Part shown: positions 9,760-19,629 of the stretch, in pieces
Numbering within the stretch: position 1 is the first letter of the stretch
How the letters are laid out: every line of letters starts with the position of its first letter
Translations under genes and position numbers: made by a program
Notes under the pieces: model-generated
The model's input: the letters and a program-made list of their open reading frames with translations, nothing else
Told to the model about the DNA's origin: nothing
Databases searched by the model: none
NCBI GenBank assembly: GCA_003259005.1
Contig: QLII01000001.1
Coordinates: forward strand, 5,943,001 to 6,007,000
Length of the DNA: 64,000 nt
DNA from: Spirosoma telluris
GTDB lineage: Bacteria > Bacteroidota > Bacteroidia > Cytophagales > Spirosomataceae
Direction of reading: 5' to 3'

Positions 9760-11226
9760 TTACTGAGTGACTAAGAACTGTCCCATCATACCGCCATCCT
9801 CATGGTTCGAAAAATGGCAATGGTACATGTAGGCATTGGTGCTGCTGGCAAAATCATCAAACTTGGCAATCACGGATACGCTTTCGCCAACGGGTACATA
9901 CACAGTGTCTTTCCAGCCGGATTCATGCGTGCCTACTGCGCCCGAACTTCTGGAAATGATTTTAAACTGTATGTCGTGAATGTGAAAAGAATGCCCGAAA
10001 ATGTTGTTGTTAGTAATGGTCCACTTTTCGATGGCATTCAGCTTAATGGTCTGATTGATTTTTGTTTCTCCGTAGAGATTATTGTCAAACGAAAACGCAG
10101 TAGCTCCCTGCCCACCCGTGATGGTGATGGTTCGGCTATTGGTCACATCGGCAGTTGTCCAATAGGTATTGGTCGTGAGTTTTGCGGGTAGGGCAGTTAT
10201 GGCCGTTGGGGTAGCTGCTTTTACATTAATATGTAGTACCGGAAAATCCGTATTATTTAACAGGCTTCCAAAGTCACCCGTGGAATTGGGCTCACCCCCC
10301 GGAAAGCCAAACGCCTGCCCCGAATTATAGGCTTTCAGGTCCAGGCTTGAACCTGCGGCATCGTTGCCTAGATTAACCAGGATTTCGACGCGTTCGCCCA
10401 CCATCATTTTTACCCGGGTTACGGCCACCGGCGCGTCCAGAAGGCCACCATCATTTCCGATTACATAAAATGTTCGGTTATCGCTGAATCCCAAATTGTA
10501 CCCACGTTCAATTTCGGCATTCAGAATCCGCAACCGCACGTATTGTTTGGGCAGGCTTACCTGTGCGCTGGATGTTCCGTTGGTCAATTGATAATCACCA
10601 TAAGCGCGGGCCGACAAATCGAAGGCGTTGGTGGAGGTGTAGTTTCTGCTGGTTAAAACGAGTGGAATGTCGTCTTCGCCGTAGGTTCGGGGTAAAGCAA
10701 GCGCCGACTCTATGGGATCTTTGATAATGATCAATCCACCAGCGCCATACGTCAGGTGTTCCTTCGTTTTTTCATGCAGGTGTGGGTGATACCAATAGGT
10801 ACCCGCATTGTTTTTGACCTCAAAGGAGGGTGACCAGGTTGTGCCCGCTTCGATTAGCTGATGCGGCCCCCCATCCATTATCGCCGGAATATGAAAGCCA
10901 TGCCAGTGAGTGGTGGTAGCTTCCGACAAGTTGTTGGTCACGTTCAGTTTCACAAGGTCGCCCTTGTTCATAATCAGGGTTGGCCCCCAAAACGAAGCGC
11001 CATTATAACCATAGGTATTCGTGACAGCACCTGTTCGAAGCTGTTTTGTGGATTTCGCGAGCGTAAGGGTAAAGGTAGTTCCCGTAAGCGTGGGCGGAAT
11101 CCAAAGATCATTGTAGGTAGCCGTAGTTCCTGTAGTGGTTGGTGTTACGGTTGTATCACTTTGTTTACTGCAGCTAACAACGAACGCGAAACCCAGGATG
11201 ATAACAAGAGCTAGTATTTTGTGCAT
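9760..11226 (-). CDS. Multicopper oxidase lipoprotein
   Basis: 488-aa three-cupredoxin multicopper oxidase with lipoprotein signal (MHKILALVIILGFAFVVSCS). All four copper-ligand clusters are visible: THWHGFHIP and YWYHPHLHEKT in the N-terminal domain, GHSFHIHDIQFK and YMYHCHFSNHEDGGMM near the C-terminus, with HCH providing the type 1 Cys. The arrangement matches laccase/CueO/CotA-type enzymes that couple oxidation of Cu(I) or phenolics to reduction of O2 to water. It is the first gene of a three-gene minus-strand operon (gaps 9 bp and overlap 44 bp) with a MORN protein and a SCO1 homologue. A role in copper oxidation and detoxification at the envelope is the simplest reading. Confidence 0.93.
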   Translation of the reverse strand: MHKILALVIILGFAFVVSCSKQSDTTVTPTTTGTTATYNDLWIPPTLTGTTFTLTLAKSTKQLRTGAVTNTYGYNGASFWGPTLIMNKGDLVKLNVTNNLSEATTTHWHGFHIPAIMDGGPHQLIEAGTTWSPSFEVKNNAGTYWYHPHLHEKTKEHLTYGAGGLIIIKDPIESALALPRTYGEDDIPLVLTSRNYTSTNAFDLSARAYGDYQLTNGTSSAQVSLPKQYVRLRILNAEIERGYNLGFSDNRTFYVIGNDGGLLDAPVAVTRVKMMVGERVEILVNLGNDAAGSSLDLKAYNSGQAFGFPGGEPNSTGDFGSLLNNTDFPVLHINVKAATPTAITALPAKLTTNTYWTTADVTNSRTITITGGQGATAFSFDNNLYGETKINQTIKLNAIEKWTITNNNIFGHSFHIHDIQFKIISRSSGAVGTHESGWKDTVYVPVGESVSVIAKFDDFASSTNAYMYHCHFSNHEDGGMMGQFLVTQ

Positions 11227-11469
11227 GAGAAGGTGTTAAGAGTGTCAGGTTTTCAGATTAGACGACACTCTGTTCTCATTCCTATGATTTCGGTTTATTT
11301 TTTTGATGGAGGGTAACTAATTAGGCAAATTAAGATTCTGTTGATTCTATTGTACTGAATAAGCGTCTGATTTATAGGTAATAGTAACTAAAAAATCCAC
11401 CGTTCGGGCGGCCCCGAGGATTAAGGTACAAACAATTCTGTCTTAGATTTAATGCTATTCGTTAGTGTT

Positions 11470-12006
11470 TTAAAAACCGTAGGATAGACCCACGCCTATA
11501 GCGGTTCGTCCGGTTAGGGATACGGGGTCAGCAGAAAGCCCAATCCGGGGTTGCCGAAGCATCTCGTTATACCGTATGACAGCCTTGTTAACCTGACTAT
11601 TACCGATAATGGACAATGTTAACGAAGCCACAATAGAACCGCCGTACACCGACCAGTAGGTACCGTTGGTTCGATTATTACTCAGGAGAATATAAGCGAG
11701 TGGCACTAAGGCTGTTAAGCGGCTGAGTGTGGTCACGGTTCGAAATGCCTGAAAATGGTGCGATACATCAGGGTCATTCAATTCAAAGAACGGGATCTCC
11801 AGCGAATAGGGGGATGAGAGTTTTTTGCCCCCATAAAAATAGACACTTCCCAGCGACGATGACCCGTAAGCTCGTTCAATCGGCAACAAATGCGCTGGAA
11901 CAGGCACCGTTCGATAATGAGACGTATCGTCGTCATTTCGGCGTTGCTGAGCGTGTCCTATTAATGAGATAAAGAAGAGTATGGTGAATAGTGAAGCGTT
12001 TCGCAT
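11470..12006 (-). CDS. Hypothetical exported protein
   Basis: 178-aa protein with a signal peptide (MRNASLFTILFFISLIGHAQ). The mature sequence contains FYGGKKLSSPYSLEIPFFELNDPDVSHHF, a stretch with two probable hydrophobic helices (LTALVPLAYILLS and YGGSIVASLTLSIIG), and a C-terminus ending GVGLSYGF, the aromatic ending typical of outer-membrane beta-barrel proteins. I do not recognise the family. It is flanked by intergenic repeats on both sides (11332-11352 and 12145-12225) and stands alone. Confidence 0.65.
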   Translation of the reverse strand: MRNASLFTILFFISLIGHAQQRRNDDDTSHYRTVPVPAHLLPIERAYGSSSLGSVYFYGGKKLSSPYSLEIPFFELNDPDVSHHFQAFRTVTTLSRLTALVPLAYILLSNNRTNGTYWSVYGGSIVASLTLSIIGNSQVNKAVIRYNEMLRQPRIGLSADPVSLTGRTAIGVGLSYGF

Positions 12007-12144
12007 ACGGATACAACGGAAAAATACACAATTGGGCTACAGTGTGATGTAAAAATAATGACGCTCTCATAGAAAGCGCCATTAGTTGTTGATGAGCGGA
12101 AACGCACTGGGGCATTGCCAAAATAAATTCTGGTGGATTCTATA

Positions 12145-12225
12145 GATTCTGTTGATTCTACTGGATTCTATTGTTTTGATAATCAATTGAATGAAATAAT
12201 AGAATCCAGTAGAATCAGCAGAATC
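12145..12225. repeat. GATTCTA-type hairpin, 28-bp arms
   Basis: Positions 12145-12172 and 12198-12225 are reverse complements with one mismatch, each made of three GATTCT(A/G)(T/C)T units. A 17-bp part of the same unit recurs at 11335-11351, and weaker relatives occur at 3413-3435. It lies between the stop of the cupredoxin-fusion gene and the start of the hypothetical exported protein. Confidence 0.75.
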
Positions 12226-12262
12226 AAGTTTGGTCATATACTAGTTTGGTATGTCTACGTCT

Positions 12263-14293
12263 CTACTTCACTACTTTCAGCGTTCCTTGCATCAGCGAGG
12301 AATGGCCGGGAAACGAACAAACGAACTGATAATCGCCGGGCTCGGTAGGCGCTACGAAATAGATCGTTTCGGAGGTTTCGGGTTGAAGAATGTTTGTGTG
12401 ATACAACACGTTTGGCGAGTTTGGGACGTAGTTCATTTTAGGCCCGTTCAGGTTCAACCGTAGGGCTGCATCGCCAACGGCATTGGCGGCACCGGGCTTC
12501 GTAATGACGCAGTTATGCAACATATCGTCGTTGTTGTTGAACACAAGTTTTATCTTGCTACCTGCTTTCACTTCCAATTTATCGACATCGAATTTAAGCC
12601 CTGGTTTGGTGCCGATGGTCAGGGATTGGTCGGGGCCATTGGTCCAGTCGGCGGGCATGGTAACGATACGTTTAGCGTTAACTGCTTTCACGTTTTTACT
12701 GGCCGTAGTTGCAGCTTTCTTCTCCGTTGCCATCATATCGGCATGTTCGTGCTTCGCAATGGCAACGGCCCGTGCAGGCAACGTTAGCTTCTCACCCGGT
12801 GCAATGGCATTAAGGGTGTAGTAACCTGTTGCGTGCAACAGCGGCATACTTCCCGAAACTGACCGGATACCTTCTGCTTTTAGCTCATGGATATAGCCTT
12901 CGCGCAGAACGGTATCCACCACAATCCGGGCACTCATACCGTCGGGTGCTACAACAACACCCCGGATAGGTACAGGCCGGGCATCTTCGATAGGACTACC
13001 ATAGGTTCTATGGTAACGATACGTAAAGCTATTCAGGCTGTAGCTTTCGGGGTTTTCTGCTGTTTTGCGGTCAACAGGTAGGGTAAAGGCAACTTCGAAA
13101 CCGTCTGGTTTAGAGGTAATGGTTTTCATTTCGAACGGCGTTTTGCCTGTCCAGACTAGCCGCTGAATTCCATACGGTTCTTTACCCGTGGCAGCCCAGC
13201 CCCGGCTTGTCATCCCAACGAACATAGAACCATCCTGTCCCCAAACGGTACGGATAATGCCTGATTCGAAGCCTTCGCGGAAGGGGAAACAGGCACCCTG
13301 CCACTCCCCATTGACTTTTTCGAGCGCCACCCGCATGATTTTGCTATGCCCCTGATCGCCCACGAATAGTTGATCCGTGAATGGTCCAAAGGCCCCGTTC
13401 GTCGTGTCCTGTTTGAAATCGGAGGTCGAAATGCCCATGAGTGTATGGGGGAACCATACGGCGGGTACTTTCAGATTTTTGACGGTTTTGGCTACCTCAA
13501 ACATCGGTTTGCCCGTGCTTGGCACATCTTCCGGTTTAAGTGTCAACGGCGAACCTGGTTCCCCTGACCAACGGAGACCGGCTGGGTTACCGGCAAAAGC
13601 GCCTTTCGTCAAGTGCGTCATCCGGCCTGAGCCAACCCAGTCGCCCTGGTTTTCGGTATACAGAATACTGCCATCACGCAGTAGGCCGAAACCCGCTGGA
13701 GAGCGGAGGCCCGTTGCCCAGGGCGTCATTTCCCCTTTTTCGGTCAGTTTGAGCATCCAGCCGCGCCATTTAGCCAGACTGGCACCGTAGCCAATCCAGT
13801 CGAGGTTGAGTGTGATGACCATGTCGCCATCGGGCAGCAGCAATGGGCCGTAGCTGTATTCGTGGTAATTTCCCGACAGTGGCCATTTATAGAACGAGCT
13901 ATACTCATCGGCCACATCGTCACCGTCCTTATCGACCAGCTTCGTGACTTCGCCCCGTTGCGTACACAGGAAATAGCCTTTTGGGTGCCACATCAGGCCC
14001 AGTGGCTCGTGCAGGCCCGACGCAAACTTTTTGAAGGTTGCTACCCGGCTACCCTGCATATAAGGATTACTAATAATCCAGACCTCACCCCGGCGTGTAC
14101 AGACTGCCAGCCGTCCATCAGGCAAGGGAGCCAGGCCGCCTACCTCGAGTTTAATATCTTCCGGAATCGGCAGGGTAACGATCCGGTAGTAGTCTTCTTC
14201 ACTCGCCGGTCGTTGGGCAAACGCAAAATGAGTGAATGAGTAAATGAGTGAATGAGCGAATATAAGCATCGCTATGCGTACTTGCTTGCTCAT
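12263..14293 (-). CDS. Sugar-dehydrogenase-like beta-propeller fused to plastocyanin/azurin-type cupredoxin
   Basis: 676-aa exported protein. The start at 14293 (MSKQVRIAMLIFAHSLIYS) is preferred because the signal peptide follows directly. Residues about 45-440 form a six-bladed propeller like L-sorbosone/glucose dehydrogenases (LPDGRLAVCTRRGEVWI, LLLPDGDMVITLN, LRDGSILYTENQGDWVGSG). The C-terminal ~110 residues are a type 1 copper domain: ligands His in DMLHNC, Cys in QFVCSFPGH, His in the same FPGH, and Met in SSLMQG. This suggests electrons leave the propeller dehydrogenase through its own copper domain (inference). The h-region of the signal peptide is encoded by the TGAGTGAATGA repeat at 14229-14257. 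Its substrate is unknown. Confidence 0.85.
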   Translation of the reverse strand: MSKQVRIAMLIFAHSLIYSFTHFAFAQRPASEEDYYRIVTLPIPEDIKLEVGGLAPLPDGRLAVCTRRGEVWIISNPYMQGSRVATFKKFASGLHEPLGLMWHPKGYFLCTQRGEVTKLVDKDGDDVADEYSSFYKWPLSGNYHEYSYGPLLLPDGDMVITLNLDWIGYGASLAKWRGWMLKLTEKGEMTPWATGLRSPAGFGLLRDGSILYTENQGDWVGSGRMTHLTKGAFAGNPAGLRWSGEPGSPLTLKPEDVPSTGKPMFEVAKTVKNLKVPAVWFPHTLMGISTSDFKQDTTNGAFGPFTDQLFVGDQGHSKIMRVALEKVNGEWQGACFPFREGFESGIIRTVWGQDGSMFVGMTSRGWAATGKEPYGIQRLVWTGKTPFEMKTITSKPDGFEVAFTLPVDRKTAENPESYSLNSFTYRYHRTYGSPIEDARPVPIRGVVVAPDGMSARIVVDTVLREGYIHELKAEGIRSVSGSMPLLHATGYYTLNAIAPGEKLTLPARAVAIAKHEHADMMATEKKAATTASKNVKAVNAKRIVTMPADWTNGPDQSLTIGTKPGLKFDVDKLEVKAGSKIKLVFNNNDDMLHNCVITKPGAANAVGDAALRLNLNGPKMNYVPNSPNVLYHTNILQPETSETIYFVAPTEPGDYQFVCSFPGHSSLMQGTLKVVK

Positions 14294-14326
14294 TCTGCCT
14301 TGTACAGTATACATTATCAATTAGTT

Positions 14327-14665
14327 TTAAGCAATTCGTAATCCATTTTGGGTTGGGCGTTCGGTTTGGAGCAGGGTGACGGTACCATCTCCATCAACAG
14401 CTCCCAGCACCAAACACTCGCTCATAAAGGTGGCAATCTGTTTCGGCGGGAAATTAACCACCGCCACCACCTGCTTGCCAACCAGTTCATCTAAAGAATA
14501 CAGCTTAGTAAGTTGGGCCGAAGTTCGTTTGGTGCCCAATTCGCCAAAATCAATCGTGAGTTTGTAAGCTGGTTTCCGAGCTTGTGGAAAAGCTTCAGCC
14601 GCCACGATTGTCCCCGTGCGGATTTCCACTTTCTCAAACTCGGCCCAGGTGATTGGGTCATTCAT
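14327..14665 (-). CDS. csaA: CsaA-like tRNA-binding domain protein
   Basis: 112-aa (114 with the alternative start at 14671) EMAP-type OB-fold protein of the CsaA family. Seen: EFEKVEIRTGTIVAAEAFPQARKPAYKL, FGELGTKRTSAQLT and KQVVAVVNFPPKQI, which match the tRNA-binding domain found alone in CsaA and at the C-terminus of methionyl-tRNA synthetase. Family members bind tRNA-like structures and have secretion-related chaperone activity. The ATG at 14671 lies inside the 18-bp inverted repeat 14665-14682/14718-14735, so the second ATG at 14665 (MNDPITWAEF) is the more likely start. It is 33 bp upstream of the cupredoxin-fusion start, in the same orientation. Confidence 0.88.
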   Translation of the reverse strand: MNDPITWAEFEKVEIRTGTIVAAEAFPQARKPAYKLTIDFGELGTKRTSAQLTKLYSLDELVGKQVVAVVNFPPKQIATFMSECLVLGAVDGDGTVTLLQTERPTQNGLRIA

Positions 14666-14735
14666 AGTCATTGATTGTCATTAGATTGTTATTGATCGTT
14701 ATGAATTGTCTCAACGGAATGACAATCAATGACTA
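14665..14735. repeat. Perfect 18-bp inverted repeat overlapping the csaA start
   Basis: TAGTCATTGATTGTCATT at 14665-14682 is the exact reverse complement of 14718-14735. The arms separate the csaA start from the stop of the DUF1080/PA14-like gene. Could sequester translation initiation or act as an mRNA processing stem. Confidence 0.75.
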
Positions 14736-14747
14736 TTAACAACCTGT

Positions 14748-16453
14748 TTAAAACACAATCGAATATTGTACCGAACCCGCGCCGTTTTTCATATCGACGG
14801 GGAGCAATAACTCCTGCTTACCGTTGCTCTGACGGAGTTTTACTTTGGCTTTTGGATCAAAGCGGATATAATAACTACGATCGTTTACCGCATAGATGCC
14901 TTTGCCAACTTCTTCCAACGATGCCCCGGTAGCTACCCGGCAATACGGGGTGCCATCAGGCGAGCCAGTCAGCGTTAGCGTCCGAACCAGCGCATTGCCT
15001 TCGGCACGGGTTGCATCTGTAACTGTAGCCCCAGCCAGCATATAACTTAGCGTGGGAACTCCTTGCTTGTCAATCGTTAGTCCTTTGTATTGCAGGATGT
15101 TTTCACCAACGCTGTCGGGCCAGGCAGTTGCGTCGTTCGTTAGTACCATAAGCGGGTTTGGGCAGGCAGGTAGACGGGAGCACCTAAAGGGGCAAGAAGT
15201 TGAGGTTCACCCCGCTCGTACCACATTTCGGTAGTGTTGGCAAAGTCGCCTTTCCAGGCCTGGATTAACGCCATCTGGTTCAGGTCAACGGTGTAATGAA
15301 GACCAACTGGCGAACCAACTGATAGACTGTGAGTGCGTTTCGTTTTCTCACCGGGCAGTTGCACAAACGAACGAATGCGCTGAACCTGATTCTGGGCATC
15401 ACCGAAATCCGGGTTCACACTCACAACAGCGACGGGGTCAGGTTCGGGGAGCGATGTGGGCGCGTGTAACGGTTGTGGGCGCGTTCCGGCCTGCGATACA
15501 TACAGCCCAAGTCCCGGACGGAACCAGGAACGGGAGAAATAAACCTTTACCTCGTGTGGCCCCGCCGTTAACGGAATGGTATTCGAATTCGGCATTCCCA
15601 ACTCAAGGTGATTGATGGGGAGCACCTCTTTTCCGTCGATCCATAAAGCCGCCAGCCCACCCTGATTCAGGTCGAAGCGGTAATCGCCAGCTTGCAGGGC
15701 ATTTAATTTTCCTGTGAAAAAGATGGTGTACTGGCGGGGTTGGCCATACGATACTTCGTAGTTCAAGACGCTGGTTGTATCCTGTTTCAGAACTTTCTTC
15801 CTGGCGGCATCGTCTGGATTTTGAATGTAGCCACCTTCTACAATCGTATAGCTCAGCGGGCCAACCCACTGGGCTACTGTGCGGGGTGTCATAACCCGAT
15901 ACCCAACATTACGAATGGCAACATTGCCTGATTTGGTCATAAGGGTGAGAGGCCCTAACGCCTTGCCTGCCAGCATCTGCCCTTCGCGAACGGTTACGCC
16001 ATTGATAGCCAGCTTTTCGAGAACGGCGGACTCTTTTGAACTACCGATTTTATACCATAAATCGACGGTTTGCCATAAGCCGGGGGCTTTCAGCAAGCGG
16101 GAAATCTCCTGCGAGTGAGCCAGGCTGATTGGTTGTCCCGAGGGTAGGTTCACCACTACATCGGCGTTGAGTGTCATCAGTAGGTCGAAACGCAGCCGGA
16201 AATCGGCCGTGGGCGTTAGGAGTGTTAAGGGCTCGCTGCCACCAACCAGCACATTGCTGCCCGGTTTGGGTTGCATTGATGTACCATCGGCATTCGGCGA
16301 TACCGAGCCTACTAACTGCCAGCCCGCGGGTTTGGTCAGTTGGGAAAGTGGCAATGGGGGCAAATCACTTTGTGCGTATAGGGGTACCGATAGGAGCCAG
16401 CCTAGCGATAGAGCCGCTACCTGACGGGTAATTGATGTAACAAGTTTATTCAT
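14748..16453 (-). CDS. Exported DUF1080-like / PA14-like carbohydrate protein (one frameshift)
   Basis: About 568 aa with signal peptide (start MNKLVTSITRQVAALSLGW). The N-terminal ~200 residues (KPAGWQLVGSVS, DFRLRFDLLMTLNADVVV, LWQTVDLWYK, GNVAIRNVGYRVM) resemble the 3-keto-disaccharide hydrolase/DUF1080 concanavalin-like fold. The next ~130 residues (YTIFFTGKLNALQAGDYRFDLNQGGLAALWIDGKEVL, TAGPHEVKVYFSRSW) are PA14-like. The frame breaks near the GGG run 15154-15156. One added base joins LPAQT to PLMVLTNDATAWPDS and the C-terminal domain continues to 14748. In related bacteria such domains accompany sorbosone-dehydrogenase-like propellers, which is also the case here on both sides. A function in extracellular sugar handling is inference. 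Confidence 0.75.
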
Positions 16454-16590
16454 ATGCTGGGAAAAGTAGCATGGCTTAGTTAGATACCCGTCAAAATTAC
16501 CGAAATAGACTGGTTTGTCGGTTTCATTAAAAAACTTTTAACATAAATCACCCGTTTATCTCTTATACCCAAAAACCAATCATTTTCATT

Positions 16591-17936
16591 ATGAAAGCAG
16601 CTCTGCTTTTACTAACGGCTGTAACTGTCGCCTTCACTGGCCCCAAAAAGCCTATAAAATCCCGGCCCAGTATCGCATCAGTTGACCGGAATGCCATAGC
16701 CCCGGACCCTGACAACGGCGGCCTTAAACTTGCCAGTGGCTTTGGCGCGCTGGTGTTCGCTGATAACCTTGGCAAAGCCCGACACATTGCCGTTGACAAC
16801 GAGGGCACCGTCTTTGTGAAACTGGAAAAACTGAATGACGGCAAAGGGATTGCTGAACTAACAGATAGCAATGGCGATGGACGCGCCGATCAGACCCTTA
16901 TGTTTGGCAATAATACGGGTACAGGGGCAGCTATTTACAACAACTACCTGTATGCTTCGTCGGATACGTCGGTTTACCGCTACAAATTAACCAACGGCAA
17001 AGTGCTGGAAACAACGCCCGCCGAACCAATCGTTTCGGGTTTAACGCTCCAGCGTCAGCATGCCAGCAAGTCACTGGCGATTTCGCCCGATGGGAAACTG
17101 TTCGTGAATTTTGGTGCCCCATCGAACGCCTGTCAGGAGAAAGACCGGCAGAAAGGCTCGAAAGGTATGGACCCCTGCCCAATTCTGGAAGAGTATGGGG
17201 GTATCTGGCAGTTCGATGCCAACAAACTGAATCAGCATAAGGCCGATGGGAAACGCTATGCCACGGGTATCCGGAATGCAGTAGCCCTCGACTGGAACAC
17301 GGCGACCAATACGCTCTATGCACTACAACACGGCCGCGATAACCTAAACAACTGGGTGGTATATTTACTGACGAGTATAGCGCCGAATTCCCTTCCGAAG
17401 AAATGCTCATGGTGAAGGAGGGGGCCGATTTTGGCTGGCCGTATTGCTACAACAACCACGAGAAAAAACAGAAATTACTAGCCCCCGAATACGGTGGTGA
17501 TGGTACAAAAGTGGATCGTTGTGCGGGAAAAGAAAAACCAATTATGGCATTTCCGGGTCACTGGGCACCAAATGACCTCTTGTTTTACACCGGTAACAGC
17601 TTCCCGGCCCGTTACAAAAATGGGGCCTTCGTGTGTTTTCACGGGTCCTGGAACCGTGCTCCCCTCAAACAGGGTGGTTATTTTGTGGCTTTCATTCCGT
17701 TTGGGAAAGACGGTCGGCCATCCGGTAAGTACGAAGTGTTTGCCGAGAACTTTGCAGGGGTAGCCGAACAGGGAAAGCCCGGCACCGATGTAAACGCCGG
17801 TAAACTCGATCTTGCCAGTCCCGGCGATGCCAAAGCCCGGCCTGTAGGCTTGGCTCAGGGCCCCGATGGCTCGCTTTACATTAGTGATTCGGTGAAAGGT
17901 AAAGTTTGGCGGGTAATATACACCGCGAAGAAGTAA
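16591..17936 (+). CDS. PQQ-dependent sugar (sorbosone-type) dehydrogenase (one frameshift)
   Basis: Exported beta-propeller of about 448 aa (leader MKAALLLLTAVTVAFTG). Conserved propeller motifs: GFGALVFADNLGKARHIAVDNEGTVFV, SLAISPDGKLFVNFG, YATGIRNAVALDWN, LQHGRDNLNNW, GADFGWPYC and GLAQGPDGSLYISDS, typical of glucose/sorbosone dehydrogenases that hold PQQ. The frame breaks at the GGG run 17354-17356. One added base reads NNWGGIFTDEYSAEFPSEEMLMVKEGADFGW. It is transcribed divergently from the DUF1080/PA14-like gene and ends in a strong terminator (17948-18023). It likely oxidises a sugar in the periplasm; the electron acceptor could be the cupredoxin-fused protein nearby (speculative). Confidence 0.88.
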
Positions 17937-17947
17937 TCGTATTTTTG

Positions 17948-18023
17948 AAGCTGTTCGCTGTCCCGGGTTTATAGACTATGGCTTAGGGGCTATAGTCTAT
18001 GAATCCGGGACAGCGAACAGCTT
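17948..18023 (+). terminator. Long two-part hairpin terminator
   Basis: Arms 17948-17966 and 18005-18023 (AAGCTGTTCGCTGTCCCGG and its complement) are perfect, with a second inner stem ATAGACTAT/ATAGTCTAT and a T-run after the right arm. It sits directly downstream of the sugar dehydrogenase and just before the rhomboid gene. Confidence 0.8.
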
Positions 18024-18055
18024 TTTGTTTTAAAGCGAAATCCACCCTTCCACGT

Positions 18056-19190
18056 ATGAATCTCGAAACAACCGATACGCCCAATCCTCAGGATACGCCC
18101 AGCTCTGAATCGAGGCCACCGAGGCCCGACAGACCTAATCCCTTACAACTGCTCAAACCCACTGAGGGCTATGTGGTGACTCCCATACTTGTCTGGTTAA
18201 ATGTAGGGGTATTTCTGCTTATGGCTGTAAGCGGGGTAGACTTATTGCAACCGGCCAGCGCAGACTTAATCCGATGGGGGCTAATTATTCGCCTTTAACC
18301 CTTGGTGGACAGCCCTGGCGATTGCTGAGCAGTTGTTTCCTGCATATTGGTATCCTTCACCTGGTGTTCAATATGTATGCACTGGTTCAGATTGGTCCTA
18401 TCCTGGAGCCACTGCTGGGTACTCGTCAGTTCACCATCGCCTATCTTACAGCAGGCTTGATGGGCAGTGTTGTTAGCTTGTGGTGGCATGATGTTTTACT
18501 AGGCGCAGGCGCATCGGGCGCTATTTTTGGGATGTATGGCGTATTTCTTGCCCTGCTAACGACCAATTGGCTCGATGCCACCGTACGTAGAGAGTTGCTG
18601 AAAAGTATCCTGACGTTTGTCGGTTTCAACTTGTTCATCGGTATGCAGTCACATATCGACAATGCCGCCCATATAGGGGGCTAGTGGGTGGGCTGTTTAC
18701 GGGCTATGCCTATTACGTGTTTGTTCTTCGCTCCAATCAACCGGCAAGCAGAGCCCTGTTGCCCATGCTCGTTCCCCCGGTGCTGGCCTTCCTGCTGGCT
18801 ATAGTAGTCTATACGCACAAATCAACCCCACTAGCTGATTTTGACCGGCTCATGAAGCGATTTAATCAACTGAATGATCAGGCAATGGGTGTTTTTCGAC
18901 TACCAAAAACTACCTCAGCTGCCGGGGTTGCCAAAGCCATGAACGATCAGGGAGTGATTGCCTGGCAGGAAGCTATTTATCTTCTCGATGAGGCTGATAA
19001 ACTTAACGTGCCGGAGGGATATCATCAGCATACGAAACTGTTACGACAGTACAGTACGCTACGACTAAAAAGTTTTCAACTCCTGCAACGTTCGTTGACG
19101 GATACTACCCATATTTATGACAAACAGATTGAGGACTATGATCGGCAAATTGCCATGGTTTTAGGTCAGTTGAATGCGAAAAAGAAATAG
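18056..19190 (+). CDS. Rhomboid family intramembrane serine protease (two frameshifts)
   Basis: About 378 aa with a proline-rich cytosolic N-terminus and several membrane helices. Rhomboid hallmarks: WRLLSSCFLHIGILHLVFNMYAL (H and N loop), GAGASGAIFGMYG with the nucleophilic Ser in GASG, and HIDNAAHIGG with the catalytic His. Two G5 runs break the frame (18276-18280 and 18676-18680). Adding one G to each gives RWGANYSPLT and HIGGLVGGLFTGYAYYVFV, a normal rhomboid sequence. The C-terminal ~120 residues after the last helix form a soluble helical tail. Rhomboids cleave transmembrane segments of membrane proteins; the substrate is not predictable. Confidence 0.92.
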
Positions 19191-19228
19191 GTAACAAGAA
19201 GCTAAAGAATCAACAGAAGCTTATTTTG

Positions 19229-19573
19229 CTAAGGCAGATTGGTCAATTCATCGGTAAGGAATTTCTGGAACCGGTCCTGTAGCCCTCGGTAATAGGAGAG
19301 GTATTTTTCACCTTCGGCGGTTATAATCGTTCCACCCCCTTTCTCGCCCCCGGTTTGCGTAGTTACTAATGGCGTATCGGCTTGTGTATTCATCGAATGG
19401 ACCATCTCCCACGCCCGTTTATACGACATCTTCATCGCTTTTGCGGCTTGATTAATCGAACCCGTTTTCTGGATATGGCCAAGCAATTCCAGTCGACCGA
19501 TACCCATGAATCGTTCGGTGGAGTCATTGGATAGGGTTTCCAGCCAGATGCGGCCGTTGATGCGAAGATTCAT
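19229..19573 (-). CDS. ModE-like winged helix-turn-helix regulator
   Basis: 114-aa DNA-binding protein matching the N-terminal domain of ModE: GIGRLELLGHIQKTGSINQAAKAMKMSYKRAWEMVHSMN is the winged HTH, followed by the wing TQTGGEKGGGTIITAEGEKYLSYY. No molybdate-binding MOP domains are attached, so it is the short, single-domain form. Family knowledge: such regulators control molybdate uptake or cofactor genes in response to molybdate, but short forms may use another ligand or none. No mod or moa genes lie near, so the target is unknown. Confidence 0.88.
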   Translation of the reverse strand: MNLRINGRIWLETLSNDSTERFMGIGRLELLGHIQKTGSINQAAKAMKMSYKRAWEMVHSMNTQADTPLVTTQTGGEKGGGTIITAEGEKYLSYYRGLQDRFQKFLTDELTNLP

Positions 19574-19629
19574 AGCAGACTCATTTAGTCAGGGAGCTAA
19601 AGTACAACGGAAGAGGACGTTTTGCTTAC

